Shown: positions 27,067 to 36,371, counted from the stretch's first letter. The stretch: 64,000 nt of DNA from CAVWGP01 sp963754645 (GCA_963754645.1 CAVWGP010000004.1:248001-312000); one strand, 5' to 3'. Made by a program: numbers and translations. The notes: generated by a model from the sequence alone, not told the origin.

Positions 27067-28263
27067 ATGTCGAACGACTTGCTCTTAGCGAACGTCCGCC
27101 CGATGGGCGGCCCCTCGGCCTCGATTCTCATCCGCGCGGGACGCATCGCCGCGATCGGCGCGAATGTTTCGGCGTCCGGTGCCACGGCCGTCGACGGCGG
27201 CGGCGCGCTGGCGATCCCGGGCCTGGTCGAGGCGCACACGCATCTGGACAAGACGCTGTGGGGTATGGGCTGGCACTCGCATCAGGCCGGTCCGCGCCTG
27301 ATCGACAAAATCGAGACCGAGCGCCGTCTGAAAAAGGAACTCGGCATCGATGCTGCCCGGCAATCGGCGCGCCAGATCGTCCTGTCGCTGTCGAAGGGCA
27401 CGACGCACATTCGCAGCCATGTCGATGTCGATACCGAGATCGGCATGGCCGGCATCGAAGGCGTGATGGCGGCGCGCGAGCGCTATCGCGACGCCGTCGA
27501 TATTGAGATCGTGGCCTTTCCGCAATCGGGCATGCTGATACGGCCGGGCACCGCCGCGCTGATGGATCGCGCCATGGCGCTCGGCGCCGAGATTGTCGGC
27601 GGGCTCGATCCTTGCGCCATCGACCGCGACCCGAAAGGCCATCTCGACGGCGTCTTTGCCCTGGCGGTGAAATATGCGCGCCCGCTCGATATCCATCTGC
27701 ACGAACCGGGCGAGCTTGGCGCGTTCTCGATGGATTTGATTATCGAGCGAACGCGCGCGCATGGTCTGGGCGGCAAGGTCACCGTCAGCCATGCTTTTTG
27801 CTTGGGCGATCCGAACCGCGACTTGGTCGATCCGCTGATCGACGCCTTGGCGCGCGAACGCATCGCCATCATGACGACCGGGCCCGCCAGCCGGCCCGCG
27901 CCGCCGGTCGCCCGCATGATCGCCGCCGGCGTCGTCCTGTGCTCCGGGTCGGACGGCATCCGCGATACGTGGGGTCCCTATGGCAATGCCGACATGCTCG
28001 AGCGCGCGATGTTCATCGGACTGCGCAACAATTTCCGGCATGACGCCGAGGTCGAAAGCGCGCTCGATATCTGCACCCATGGCGGTGCCAGGATCATGGG
28101 CCTCAAGGATTACGGTCTCGCCGTCGGGTGCAAGGCCGATCTCGTCCTCGTCGACGGCGAAAGCGTAACCGAAGCCGTGATGAGCCGGCCGCCGCGCCGC
28201 CTCGTCATCAAAGGCGGCCGCATCGTCGCGCGCGACGGGCGCGCCCTCGTCGCCGCGCCATGA
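27067..28263 (+). CDS. Cytosine-deaminase-like amidohydrolase
   Basis: 398 residues. Metal motifs in order: HxH in 'LVEAHTHLDKTLWGMGW', His in 'IRSHVDVD', His in 'DIHLHEPGE', His in 'VTVSHAFCLGD' and Asp in 'LCSGSDGIRDTWGPYGN'. The last one, with its 'SDGIRDTW' context, is typical of CodA-like and related N-heterocycle deaminases. It is embedded inside importer 2, between the DppC permease (gap 11 bases) and a second amidohydrolase (four-base overlap). The expected activity is hydrolysis or deamination of an imported cyclic N-compound; the actual substrate is unknown. Confidence 0.88.
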   Translation: MSNDLLLANVRPMGGPSASILIRAGRIAAIGANVSASGATAVDGGGALAIPGLVEAHTHLDKTLWGMGWHSHQAGPRLIDKIETERRLKKELGIDAARQSARQIVLSLSKGTTHIRSHVDVDTEIGMAGIEGVMAARERYRDAVDIEIVAFPQSGMLIRPGTAALMDRAMALGAEIVGGLDPCAIDRDPKGHLDGVFALAVKYARPLDIHLHEPGELGAFSMDLIIERTRAHGLGGKVTVSHAFCLGDPNRDLVDPLIDALARERIAIMTTGPASRPAPPVARMIAAGVVLCSGSDGIRDTWGPYGNADMLERAMFIGLRNNFRHDAEVESALDICTHGGARIMGLKDYGLAVGCKADLVLVDGESVTEAVMSRPPRRLVIKGGRIVARDGRALVAAP

Positions 28264-29757
28264 CCGGCGGACCCGGGCGCAGCGCCGGTCCGGTTCTGCT
28301 GACCGCGCGTTGGGTCGTCGGCCACGCCCAGGGGCGCCACCAATTGCTCGATCGCGGCGAAGTCGTGTTCGACGGCGATCGCATCGTCTTTGTCGGCTTC
28401 GGCTATTCCGGTCCCTGCGCGCGCCGGATCGATTGCGGCAATGCCCTGATCGGACCCGGCTTCATCGATCTCGATGCCTTGTCCGATCTCGATACGACGA
28501 TCCTGGGCTTCGACAACCAGCCCGCTTGGCGCAAAGGCCGTGTCTGGCCGAAATCCTACATGGATGCCGGCCCGTTCGAGATGTACGCGCCCGAGGAACT
28601 GGCGTTCCAAAAACGCCATGCCTTCGCGCAGTTGATCCGCAACGGTATCACAACGGCGCTGCCGATCGCGTCGTTGTTCTATCGCGCGTGGGGCGAGACC
28701 TGGGACGAGTTTGCCGCCGCCGCCGAGGCCGCCGAGGCGCTGGGCCTGCGCGTCTATCTCGGCCCGGCCTATCGCAGCGGCAACAGCTTCGTGCGCGACG
28801 ACGGCGCCATCGATCTTTTTTTCGACGAGGAGCGCGGCCTGCGCGGCTTGGCCGATGCCGAGCGGTTTTGCCGAGACTTTCGAAGGCAAGGCGGCCGGTT
28901 TGGTGCGCACCATGCTGGCGCCGGATCGCATCGAGACTTGCACGCCTGAATTGCTCGCCCGCACAGCGGCGGCCGGGCGCGCGCTCGGCGTGCCGGTGCG
29001 TCTCCACAGCTGCCAGTCGAAGTTCGAATACGACACCGTGGTCCGCCTGCACGGCCAGAGCCCGCCGGAATGGCTCGCCAGCCTGGGCTTTCTCACGCCG
29101 CGCACGCTCTTGCCGCACGGCACTTATGTATCGGGGTCAAGCCGCATCGACCGGCCGGGGCGCGATCTCGAAATCATCCGCGATTCCGGCGCTGCGATCG
29201 TCCACTGCCCGCTGGTATCGGCGCGCCACGGCGGCGTGATCGAAAGTTTTCGCCGCTACAAGGCGATGGGCATCCGGCTCGGCATGGGCACCGATACGGC
29301 GCCGCCGGACATGATCCTCAACATGCAGACCGGCCTGCTCCTGTGCCGCGTTGTCGAGCGCGGCGCCGATGCGTGCCGGGCGGAGGATTTCTACGACGCG
29401 GCGACGCTGGGCGGCGCCGCGGCGCTGGGCCGCGACGATCTCGGCCGGCTCGCGCCGGGCGCCAAGGCGGACCTGACAATTTTCGATCTATCGTCGCCCG
29501 AGCTTGGCCAGGCGATCGATCCGATCCAAACAATGATGATTTCAGGCGCCGGCCGCCATTTTCGCAGCGTCGTGATCGACGGCCGCTTCGTGATGGAGGG
29601 CGGGGCGATTCCCGGCGTCGACGCCGCCGCCGATGCCGCGCGGGCGCAAGCGCAGTTCGATCGCCTGATCGCGCTCTATCCGCGGCGCACCGTCGGCCAT
29701 CCGCCGGTCGAGGAGATTTTTTCCGCGAGCTATCCGGTCGTGCGGAGACCGGCGTGA
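28260..29757 (+). CDS. Chlorohydrolase-like amidohydrolase with altered N-terminal metal motif, frameshifted
   Basis: The first frame runs from ATG 28260 to about 28869, where one extra T in a TTTT run breaks it. The +1 frame continues 'AETFEGKAAGLVRTMLAPDR' to 29757, giving about 498 residues. The later metal sites are present: His in 'VRLHSCQSKFEYD', His in 'LLPHGTYVSG' and Asp in 'LGMGTDTAPPDM'. However, the position normally occupied by the HxH pair reads 'GPGFIDLDALSDLDTT', with aspartates instead of histidines. This could mean a different metal arrangement or loss of activity. It overlaps the previous amidohydrolase (ATGA) and the next ATPase (GTGA). Confidence 0.8.
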
Positions 29758-30743
29758 GCCTGGTTCAAGCGCCGGTCGTCGAAATCCGCGATCTTTCGGT
29801 CGCGTTCAAAACGCGCCATGGACAGCTCTTGGCGATCGACGGCGTGTCGCTGTCGATCGCGCCGGGCGAAATACTCGGCGTTGTCGGCGAGTTCGGCGCG
29901 GGCAAGTCGCTGACCGGAACCGCCGTCATCGGCCTGATCGAGCCACCCGGACGCATCACCGCGGGCTCCGTCCACCTCGCCGGCCGTCGCATCGACAATT
30001 TGCCGCCGCGCGCGCTGCGCGCCGTGCGCGGACGCGAGATCGGCGCGATATTCCAGGACCCGCTGACGTCGCTCAATCCGCTGCTGACGATCGGCGATCA
30101 GATCACCGAGACGATCCGCGCGCATCTGCCGATGTCGGGCAGCGCGGCACGCGAGCGGGCCCTGGCGCTGCTCAAGGAAGTCGGCATACCCGCCGCCGAG
30201 ACCCGTATCGACCAATACCCGCACCAATTCTCAGGCGGCATGCGCCAGCGGGTCGTCATTGCGCTGGCGCTCTGCGCGCAACCCCGCCTCATCATTGCCG
30301 ACGAGCCGACGACGGCGCTCGATGTCTCTATCCAGGCGCAGATCACCAGCCTGCTGAAAAAATTGTGCCGCGAGCACGGCACCGCGATCATGCTGGTGAC
30401 GCACGACATGGGCGTCATCGCCGAAACCGCGGACCGCGTCGCGGTGATGTATGCGGGGCGCATCGTCGAGCTCGGCGCGGTCGAAGACGTCATCCGCCGG
30501 CCGCGCCATCCTTACACGGCCGGGCTGATGGCTTCGATCCCGCGCGTGCGCCAGCGGTCGGCCATGCTGAGCCAGATCGACGGCGCGATGCCGCGGCTCG
30601 ATGCCATGCCGCAAGGCTGCGCCTTCCATCCACGCTGCCAACAGGCAGGGCCGCGTTGCCGCGCGGCGCGGCCGGAACTCGTCGCCGCGGACAACAGTTT
30701 CGTTGCTTGTTGGCTCGCCGCCGGAGGTACCGGCGATGGCTGA
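29754..30743 (+). CDS. Dpp/Opp-type ABC ATPase, DppD-like (system 2)
   Basis: 329 residues from GTG 29754, overlapping the preceding stop. Walker A is GEFGAGKS, the Q-loop is 'AIFQDPLTSLNP', the signature is 'FSGGMRQRV', Walker B is 'LIIADEPTTALDV' and the H-loop is 'MLVTHDMGVI'. The C-terminal oligopeptide-ABC motif is 'GCAFHPRCQQAGPRC'. It energises importer 2 with the next gene. Confidence 0.94.
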   Translation: MSLVQAPVVEIRDLSVAFKTRHGQLLAIDGVSLSIAPGEILGVVGEFGAGKSLTGTAVIGLIEPPGRITAGSVHLAGRRIDNLPPRALRAVRGREIGAIFQDPLTSLNPLLTIGDQITETIRAHLPMSGSAARERALALLKEVGIPAAETRIDQYPHQFSGGMRQRVVIALALCAQPRLIIADEPTTALDVSIQAQITSLLKKLCREHGTAIMLVTHDMGVIAETADRVAVMYAGRIVELGAVEDVIRRPRHPYTAGLMASIPRVRQRSAMLSQIDGAMPRLDAMPQGCAFHPRCQQAGPRCRAARPELVAADNSFVACWLAAGGTGDG

Positions 30744-31731
30744 GGCGGATTGCCTGCTGACGGTGGAGGATGCCGCGTGCTGGTTCGACGTTTCGCCGCC
30801 GTGGCTGGCGCGCGCGATCGAGGGCCGGCCGCGCCGAATTCTCAAGGCGGTCGATGGCGTGAGCTTCAAGGTGCGCCGTGGCACGACGTTTTCGATCGTC
30901 GGCGAATCGGGTTGCGGAAAATCAACTCTTGCCAGGCTCATCGTCGGGCTGGTTCGACCGACGCGCGGACGCATCGCGTTCGCCGAGGTTGTCGAACGCG
31001 GCGCGAGCCGGATTCCGCGGGTGCAGATGATTTTTCAGGATCCCTATGCCAGTCTCAACCCGCGCTGGCGCGTCGCCGACATCGTCGCCGAGCCGATCCG
31101 CGAATTGGCTCTCATGGCGCATGGCGCCGATATCGCCCGGCGCGTCGACGAATTGCTCGGTCTCGTCGGACTCGCGCGCACCGACGGCGCGCGCTTTCCC
31201 CATGAGTTTTCCGGCGGGCAACGCCAGCGCATTTCGATCGCGCGCGCCTTGGCAACGGAAGCCCATTTCCTGGTTTGCGACGAGCCGACCTCGGCGCTCG
31301 ATGTTTCGGTGCAAGCCCAGATCTTAAATCTGATGAAGGCGCTGCAGCAGGAGCTGGGCCTGACCTATCTGTTCATCAGCCACAACCTCGCGGTCATCCG
31401 GCATATGTCCGACGAGATCGCGGTCATGTATCTGGGCCGTTTCGTCGAGCAAGACGCGGCCGATGCCGTCTACGAGCAGCCGCGGCACCCCTACACGCGG
31501 CTTCTGCTCGAAACGATTCCCGATATCGAAAACCCGCACCGGTCGCGCGGACCCGTGTCGGGCGAAGTGCCGAGCCCGCTCGATCCGCCGCCCGGCTGCC
31601 CGTTCCATCCGCGCTGCCCCGAGGCTTTCGACCGCTGCCGGCGAGAATTACCGCTACTCAGGCCGGTCGCGCGCGGGATTGTCGCGTGCCATGCGGCTGA
31701 GCCAAGCGCGACCGCAAGTGCGCCGAGATAA
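30736..31731 (+). CDS. Dpp/Opp-type ABC ATPase, DppF-like (system 2)
   Basis: 331 residues. The ATG at 30736 follows GGAGG and overlaps the previous gene by eight bases, so it is chosen over the longer open frame. Walker A is GESGCGKS, the Q-loop is 'MIFQDPYASLNP', the signature is 'FSGGQRQRI', Walker B is 'FLVCDEPTSALDV' and the H-loop is 'FISHNLAVI'. The C-terminal motif is 'GCPFHPRCPEAFDRC'. Unlike its counterpart in system 1 this gene is intact. Last gene of the block; the tRNA gene follows on the other strand. Confidence 0.94.
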   Translation: MAEADCLLTVEDAACWFDVSPPWLARAIEGRPRRILKAVDGVSFKVRRGTTFSIVGESGCGKSTLARLIVGLVRPTRGRIAFAEVVERGASRIPRVQMIFQDPYASLNPRWRVADIVAEPIRELALMAHGADIARRVDELLGLVGLARTDGARFPHEFSGGQRQRISIARALATEAHFLVCDEPTSALDVSVQAQILNLMKALQQELGLTYLFISHNLAVIRHMSDEIAVMYLGRFVEQDAADAVYEQPRHPYTRLLLETIPDIENPHRSRGPVSGEVPSPLDPPPGCPFHPRCPEAFDRCRRELPLLRPVARGIVACHAAEPSATASAPR

Positions 31732-31791
31732 CCGGCTGGCCCGGCTGGCATCGGACCCAGTCGCGCATAAACTGCTGCCGATTGACGAGAA

Positions 31792-31867
31792 TGGCGCCCC
31801 CAAGGGGTTTCGAACCCCTGTTCCCGACGTGAGAGGCCGGTGTCCTAGGCCGCTAGACGATGGGGGC
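31792..31867 (-). tRNA. tRNA-Glu (anticodon CUC)
   Basis: 76 nucleotides including an encoded CCA end. The acceptor stem is GCCCCCA (31861-31867, read on minus) paired with TGGGGGC (31796-31802). The D-arm is 'TCGTCTAGCGGCCTAGGACA', the anticodon loop is CCTCTCACG with CUC, and the T-arm is AGGGGTTCGAACCCCT. The D-loop and variable loop match the bacterial glutamate pattern. CUC reads GAG; a second isoacceptor (UUC) must exist elsewhere. Confidence 0.95.
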
Positions 31868-31920
31868 GTCGGCGCTTGGTCTATCGGAGAGGCGGCGGGG
31901 GCGCAAGGGCGCGCCGGCGC

Positions 31921-32262
31921 CTAGCACACGGTGCGATGCTTGCTGTCCTTCTCGCGCTCGCGCAGCACGATGCGGTGGCCGGCCTTCTCGTGCGTCGCGA
32001 TCCAGCGGCGCTGTGCCGTCGTGATCATGAAATCGAGGTTGCAGAACGTGACTTTCAACGAATGCTGCCGCTTCAGGCCGTCATTGAGCTTCTCGTGCTC
32101 GGCCACCGAAAATATGCGAATCCGCGACGGAAAGCCCTTGAGATTGGCGTTATCGTCGGCGTCCTTTTGCAGCGCCCATAGGTCGTTAACGGCAAAGGCC
32201 GGCGCGGCGGCAAGGCCAAGCAGGGCCAAATTGGCGGCGAAGATGAAGGCAAACTTAAGCAT
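31921..32262 (-). CDS. Small secreted hypothetical protein
   Basis: 113 residues with a clear Sec signal peptide ('FAFIFAANLALLGLAAAPAFA', cleavage after residue 24). The mature part (about 89 residues) is charged and contains two cysteines ('TFCNLDF' and the last residue), which could form a disulfide. I do not recognise a family. It is the most distal of four minus-strand genes (34345 to 31921); gaps are 33 bases or overlaps, so it may be co-transcribed with the threonine aldolase. Confidence 0.65.
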   Translation of the reverse strand: MLKFAFIFAANLALLGLAAAPAFAVNDLWALQKDADDNANLKGFPSRIRIFSVAEHEKLNDGLKRQHSLKVTFCNLDFMITTAQRRWIATHEKAGHRIVLREREKDSKHRTVC

Positions 32263-32295
32263 TGGGGCAAATGGCGTTCGTTCTGAGGGTTACAT

Positions 32296-32934
32296 TCAGG
32301 GCCGCGGCGCGATGCCGGACACAATTGATCGCCACGTACCATAGCCAGGTTGAAGAAGAGTTGAAATGACCGGCGCGGTCGGCGCCAATCGGTTCCCAGG
32401 CCCGCGATCGCTAACCGGCCGCGCGCACAGCTCGGCGAGCGCGCTCGAATCCGGCCGCGCATCCAGCGTCATGTCGCCCCGCGCGCGGGTGCGGTTCTGC
32501 GTCCACACCGTGCGCATCGATCGGAGGTCGGCGGCAATCGTGCCCTTGTGCGACCCATCGGTCGTAAAGCCGGGAGCGGCCCGCCTTGGCGATGGCGCCT
32601 GGCCGAGCCGCTCGAACATTTCGATGCGCAAGTTTGCCGGATCGATGACGGCTTCGATTGTGAGCTCGGTCGTGCTGTTGGCTCCAAGCACGAGCGCGGG
32701 GCCGCGTGCCCGGGCCTTGCCATCGGCCGTCGCCGCAAGCTCGGTGAAGCGAATGGCGTAATGCTGCGGCGACGGGTCGCCGCGCCAATGAAACACGCCG
32801 CACCACGCTCGGGGAAATTTTTCGGCGAAGGCGGCGGCGCCTTGCCCGGCCACCGGTCCCGCGCCCCAGGCAACCACGGCCAGCGCCAGGAGCGCGAAAA
32901 CGCTAATCCCGCTTTGATTGCAAAGGCGCGTCAT
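32296..32934 (-). CDS. Secreted hypothetical protein
   Basis: 212 residues from ATG 32934, which shares one base with the stop of the aldolase gene (TGATG); a TTG one codon earlier is also possible. The N-terminal signal-like segment is 'SVFALLALAVVAWGAGPVAG'. The mature part has 'AWCGVFHWRGDPSPQHYAIRF' and alternating beta-type sequence; no known motif was recognised. Probably periplasmic. Context (the threonine aldolase gene upstream) does not explain its job. Confidence 0.65.
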   Translation of the reverse strand: MTRLCNQSGISVFALLALAVVAWGAGPVAGQGAAAFAEKFPRAWCGVFHWRGDPSPQHYAIRFTELAATADGKARARGPALVLGANSTTELTIEAVIDPANLRIEMFERLGQAPSPRRAAPGFTTDGSHKGTIAADLRSMRTVWTQNRTRARGDMTLDARPDSSALAELCARPVSDRGPGNRLAPTAPVISTLLQPGYGTWRSIVSGIAPRP

Positions 32935-34010
32935 CAAGGCCGCGGCAGGAATTCCATGGCGAAGGGCGGTTTCCTGCCACGGCTATGTTTACGAAGCGTC
33001 GCGAGAAATTTCTTCACATGGGCCGGCTCGGTGTTGAACGAGGTGACCAGGCGGGCGGTGCGATATTCGGCGTTGCCCCAGTGATAGAATTTGAAGCCCG
33101 CCTTCTCCACGGGATCGACAAGATAGACCGGCAAGCTGATGAAAGCGAGATTGCCGCGCGGCATGTCGCCGATGCGCACGTCGGGGATCTCGGCCAGGCC
33201 CTCGGCAATGCGCGCCATCATGGCGTTGGAGTGGCGCGCGTGCTTGAGCCACAAATCCTTGGCGAGATAGGCATCGAGCTGCACTGAAAGCAGGCGCATC
33301 TTCGAAAACGTATGGCCGGCGCGCTGGCGGCGAAACAGCAGGCCCTTGGCCAGATCGGATTTGAAGACGACGATGGCCTCGGCCGCCCAGGCGCCGTTCT
33401 TGGTCGCGCCGAAGGACAGGATATCGACGCCGGCGCGCCAGGTGATGTCGGCGGGGCTGCAATTCAACCCGGCCGCGGCGTTGGCGAAACGCGCGCCATC
33501 CATGTGCAGGCCGAGCCCAAGCCGCTTCGCGGTGTCGCCGAGCGCGCGGATTTCCTCGGGGCTGTAAACTTCGCCGCCTTCGCCGATCTGCGTGATGCTG
33601 ACGGCGGCGGGCTGCATGCGATGGAAATTCTTGGCGCTGTTGAGCTTGACGACGCGCTCGATGTCCGTGGCCTGCAGCTTGCCGCGCTTGCCCGGCACGC
33701 TGAACAGGCGCGCGCCGCCGGTGAAGAATTCCGGCGCGCCGCATTCGTCTTCGTGAATATGCGCCTGGTCGAGGCAGATGATGCCGCCATAGGGCGGGGT
33801 GAGTGTGCTCAAGGAAAGCGAGTTCGCCGCCGTTCCCGTCGCAACCGGAAAGACATGGACCTCGGTCTCGAAGATTTCCGCGAATTGGCCGGTGAGGCGC
33901 TGCGTGATCTCGTCGTTGCCGTAAGCGCCGGCGGTGCTCGTGCTGGCTTGCGCCAGCGCGGCCATGATTTCCGGCGCGCAGCCGGCGGTGTTGTCGCTGG
34001 CGAAATTCAT
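32934..34010 (-). CDS. ltaE: Low-specificity threonine aldolase / beta-eliminating lyase (PLP enzyme)
   Basis: 358 residues, fold-type I PLP enzyme. 'FASDNTAGCAPEIMAAL' at the N-terminus is the usual start. The catalytic lysine is Lys204 in 'ILSFGATKNGAW', Asp171 in 'HMDGARFANA' binds the pyridine nitrogen, and 'GTAANSLSLS' holds the phosphate. It splits L-threonine or L-allo-threonine to glycine and acetaldehyde. It differs from textbook LtaE in the C-terminal half, so phenylserine or other beta-hydroxy amino acids are possible. The ATG overlaps the stop of the small membrane gene upstream by four bases. Confidence 0.85.
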   Translation of the reverse strand: MNFASDNTAGCAPEIMAALAQASTSTAGAYGNDEITQRLTGQFAEIFETEVHVFPVATGTAANSLSLSTLTPPYGGIICLDQAHIHEDECGAPEFFTGGARLFSVPGKRGKLQATDIERVVKLNSAKNFHRMQPAAVSITQIGEGGEVYSPEEIRALGDTAKRLGLGLHMDGARFANAAAGLNCSPADITWRAGVDILSFGATKNGAWAAEAIVVFKSDLAKGLLFRRQRAGHTFSKMRLLSVQLDAYLAKDLWLKHARHSNAMMARIAEGLAEIPDVRIGDMPRGNLAFISLPVYLVDPVEKAGFKFYHWGNAEYRTARLVTSFNTEPAHVKKFLATLRKHSRGRKPPFAMEFLPRP

Positions 34011-34345
34011 GGCCTGGTTCCCCCGGTGTCCGATACGGCGATTTTGAGCATCCGCCCGTCGCCGGCGAGCGGTATGACGTAAATCCATTGGCCTTGGCCG
34101 GGGATCGCGAGATGCAGCGTCAGCGTCTTGTCGGACGTGGCAACGCTCAAAATTTTGCTGTCCGCCGGAAGGCCGAGCCGCACGAGCAGCGCCTTGTCCG
34201 GATTGAGCGCCGCAGCCACCAGCGCGCCAGGCTGGTTCGATACCCGGTAGCCGAGAAAGGCCAATCCGAGCACGAGCAAAATACCCATGACGATGACGCT
34301 GGTTTTGACGATCGTCATCCCATATGAGGGCTGCGGCGAATTCAT
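34007..34345 (-). CDS. Small membrane-anchored hypothetical protein (DUF6476-like)
   Basis: 112 residues from ATG 34345, or 103 from ATG 34318 (MTIVKTSVIVMGILLVLG), which would leave a 5-base gap to the divergent rluD start instead of an overlap. There is one N-terminal membrane helix ('SVIVMGILLVLGLAFLGYRV'), then a periplasmic beta-rich domain 'TLHLAIPGQGQWIYVIPLAGDGRML'. Such small anchored proteins are a recurrent neighbour of rluD in alphaproteobacteria; the DUF name is from memory and tentative. It is translationally coupled to ltaE. Confidence 0.6.
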   Translation of the reverse strand: MNSPQPSYGMTIVKTSVIVMGILLVLGLAFLGYRVSNQPGALVAAALNPDKALLVRLGLPADSKILSVATSDKTLTLHLAIPGQGQWIYVIPLAGDGRMLKIAVSDTGGTRP

Positions 34346-35346
34346 TGGGGCGATCGGTGGCGGCGGAGCGGCGCTATAGCGTGACGGTTCAGGACAGCGA
34401 CGCGGGCGCCAGGCTCGACCGCGTCTTGGCCGCCGCACTGCCGGAAATTTCCCGCTCGCGCTTAAAGGCGCTGTTGCTCGAAGGCCGGGTAACGAGCGCC
34501 GGCGCAGTCATATCCGAGCCGTCGCTGAGGGTCAAACCCGGCACACGCTACGCGGTGACGGTGCCTGCCGCGCGCCCGGCGACGCCGGCGGGGCAGGCGA
34601 TACCCCTCGAAATCTTGTTCGAGGACGAGCACCTCATCGTCATCAACAAACCGCCCGGCCTCGTCGTGCATCCTGCCGCGGGCAATTTCGACGGCACCCT
34701 GGTTAACGCGCTCATCGCCCATTGCGGCGCTTCGCTTTCGGGCATCGGCGGCGTGGCGCGGCCCGGCATCGTTCACCGCCTCGACAAGGATACCAGCGGC
34801 GTCATGGTCGCCGCCAAGACCGATCGCGCCCATGCCGCGCTCTCGTTGCAATTCGCCGCCCACAGCATCGAGCGGGCCTATCGCGCCATCGTCATCGGCG
34901 TGCCGCGTCCGCCCGCCGGCCGGATCGAGGGCGCGATCGGCCGCAGCCAGCGCGATCGCAAAAAGATGGCGATCGTGACCCGGGGCGGCAAGGCGGCCGT
35001 CACCCATTACCGGATCGTGGAGAAATTCGGCGCCGCCGCCAGCCTGATCGAATGCCGGCTCGAAACCGGCCGTACCCATCAAATCCGCGTCCATCTGGCT
35101 CATCTCGGCAACCCCGTGCTGGGCGATCCGGTTTATGGGCGGGGGCGTATGAGTATTAAGGGTGTTCCGGGCATGCCGCCGGAGGTGGGCCAGGCGATTG
35201 CCGGCTTCCGCCGGCAGGCGCTCCATGCTTGGCGTCTCGGCTTCGAGCATCCCGAAAGCGGCCGGCGCCAAACCCACGATGCCGGCCCGCCGGCCGATTT
35301 CGAAAGCCTTGTCAACTCGTTAGAATGTATCAAAAAATTGTCGTAA
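34324..35346 (+). CDS. rluD: RluA/RluD-family 23S rRNA pseudouridine synthase
   Basis: 340 residues from ATG 34324; a GTG at 34357 is an alternative with a better upstream purine stretch. An S4 RNA-binding domain covers about residues 28-75. The catalytic motif is 'GIVHRLDKDTSGVMV' with Asp154 as nucleophile, followed by 'RAYRAIVIG' and the 'ETGRTHQIRVHLAHLGNPVLGDPVYG' motif. Presence of S4 and overall length fit RluD (positions 1911/1915/1917 of 23S rRNA) better than RluA. It is directly upstream of rpoH, a common alphaproteobacterial order. Confidence 0.9.
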   Translation: MRAAANSLGRSVAAERRYSVTVQDSDAGARLDRVLAAALPEISRSRLKALLLEGRVTSAGAVISEPSLRVKPGTRYAVTVPAARPATPAGQAIPLEILFEDEHLIVINKPPGLVVHPAAGNFDGTLVNALIAHCGASLSGIGGVARPGIVHRLDKDTSGVMVAAKTDRAHAALSLQFAAHSIERAYRAIVIGVPRPPAGRIEGAIGRSQRDRKKMAIVTRGGKAAVTHYRIVEKFGAAASLIECRLETGRTHQIRVHLAHLGNPVLGDPVYGRGRMSIKGVPGMPPEVGQAIAGFRRQALHAWRLGFEHPESGRRQTHDAGPPADFESLVNSLECIKKLS

Positions 35347-35465
35347 TTTGCGGCTAGACTTGGGCTTGATTGAAATCAACCGGATGGCTCCCCAAATCGA
35401 CTAGGGTACGCGGTGATCGGGGCCAAGAGCGGACCGATGGACCGCGGGACGCAAGAGGGATCGAC

Positions 35466-36371
35466 ATGACGTCTACCGCAGTTTCGACGTTAGGCCCGGC
35501 GCTGCCGATACCGGGCTTGGCCGGCGGCAATATCGCCGCCTATCTCAACGAAATCCGCAAGTTTCCCATGCTGGCGCCGGACGAGGAATACATGCTCGCC
35601 AAGCGCTGGCGCGAGCATGACGACGTCAACGCCGCGCATCGCCTGGTCACCTCCCATCTCCGCCTCGTCGCCAAGATCGCCATGGGCTATCGCGGCTACG
35701 GTTTGCCCGTGGCCGAGCTGATTTCCGAAGGCAATGTCGGCATGATGCAGGCGGTCAAGCGCTTCGATCCGGAAAAGGGCTTTCGCCTCGCCACCTATGC
35801 GATGTGGTGGATTAGGGCTTCGATCCAGGAATACATCCTGCACTCGTGGTCGCTGGTGAAGCTCGGCACCACGGCGGCGCAGAAAAAGCTGTTCTTCAAT
35901 CTGCGCAAAGTTAAAGCGAAAATGAAGCTGTTCGAGGACGGCGATCTGCCGCCCGAGCGGGTCAAGCAAATTTCGAAGCAGCTCAACGTCACCGAGGAAG
36001 AGGTGGTGTCGATGAACCGCCGCCTCGCCGCGCCCGATCATTCGCTCAACGCGCCGTTGCGCGCCGATGGCGACATGGAATGGCAGGACTGGCTCGTCGA
36101 CGAGAGCCAGGATCAGGAAGCGCTGGTCTCGGCGCAGCAAGAGCGCACGGTGCGCAACGCGCTTCTGACCGAGGCGATGAAAACTTTGTCGAAGCGCGAA
36201 CGCCACATCCTGACCGAGCGCCGCCTGCGCGACGAGCCGCTGACGCTCGAAGACCTCTCGCAGCAATTCGGCATCAGCCGCGAGCGCGTCCGGCAGATCG
36301 AGGCGCGCGCCTTCGAGAAAATCCAGAAAGCGATCAAGGCCAAAGTCGTCGAACAGAAAATCGACATGTGA
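35466..36371 (+). CDS. rpoH: RNA polymerase heat-shock sigma factor RpoH (sigma-32)
   Basis: 301 residues from ATG 35466, with AGAGGGA about seven bases upstream. Sigma-70 regions: 1.2/2 with 'LRLVAKIAMGYRGYGLPVAELISEGNVGMMQAVKRFDPEKGFRLATYAMWWIRASI', and region 4 with 'EDLSQQFGISRERVRQIEARAFEKIQ'. The RpoH box 'QKKLFFNLRK' between regions 2 and 3 identifies it as sigma-32 and not a housekeeping sigma. The 119-base gap after rluD gives room for its own promoter and for a 5' leader. Many alphaproteobacteria have two RpoH copies; this may be one of two. Confidence 0.95.
   Translation: MTSTAVSTLGPALPIPGLAGGNIAAYLNEIRKFPMLAPDEEYMLAKRWREHDDVNAAHRLVTSHLRLVAKIAMGYRGYGLPVAELISEGNVGMMQAVKRFDPEKGFRLATYAMWWIRASIQEYILHSWSLVKLGTTAAQKKLFFNLRKVKAKMKLFEDGDLPPERVKQISKQLNVTEEEVVSMNRRLAAPDHSLNAPLRADGDMEWQDWLVDESQDQEALVSAQQERTVRNALLTEAMKTLSKRERHILTERRLRDEPLTLEDLSQQFGISRERVRQIEARAFEKIQKAIKAKVVEQKIDM

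Noticed and set aside
31732..31920. tRNA-flanked genomic island or att site next to tRNA-Glu
   Set aside because: No integrase, no direct repeat of the tRNA 3' end and no composition change were seen on either side.
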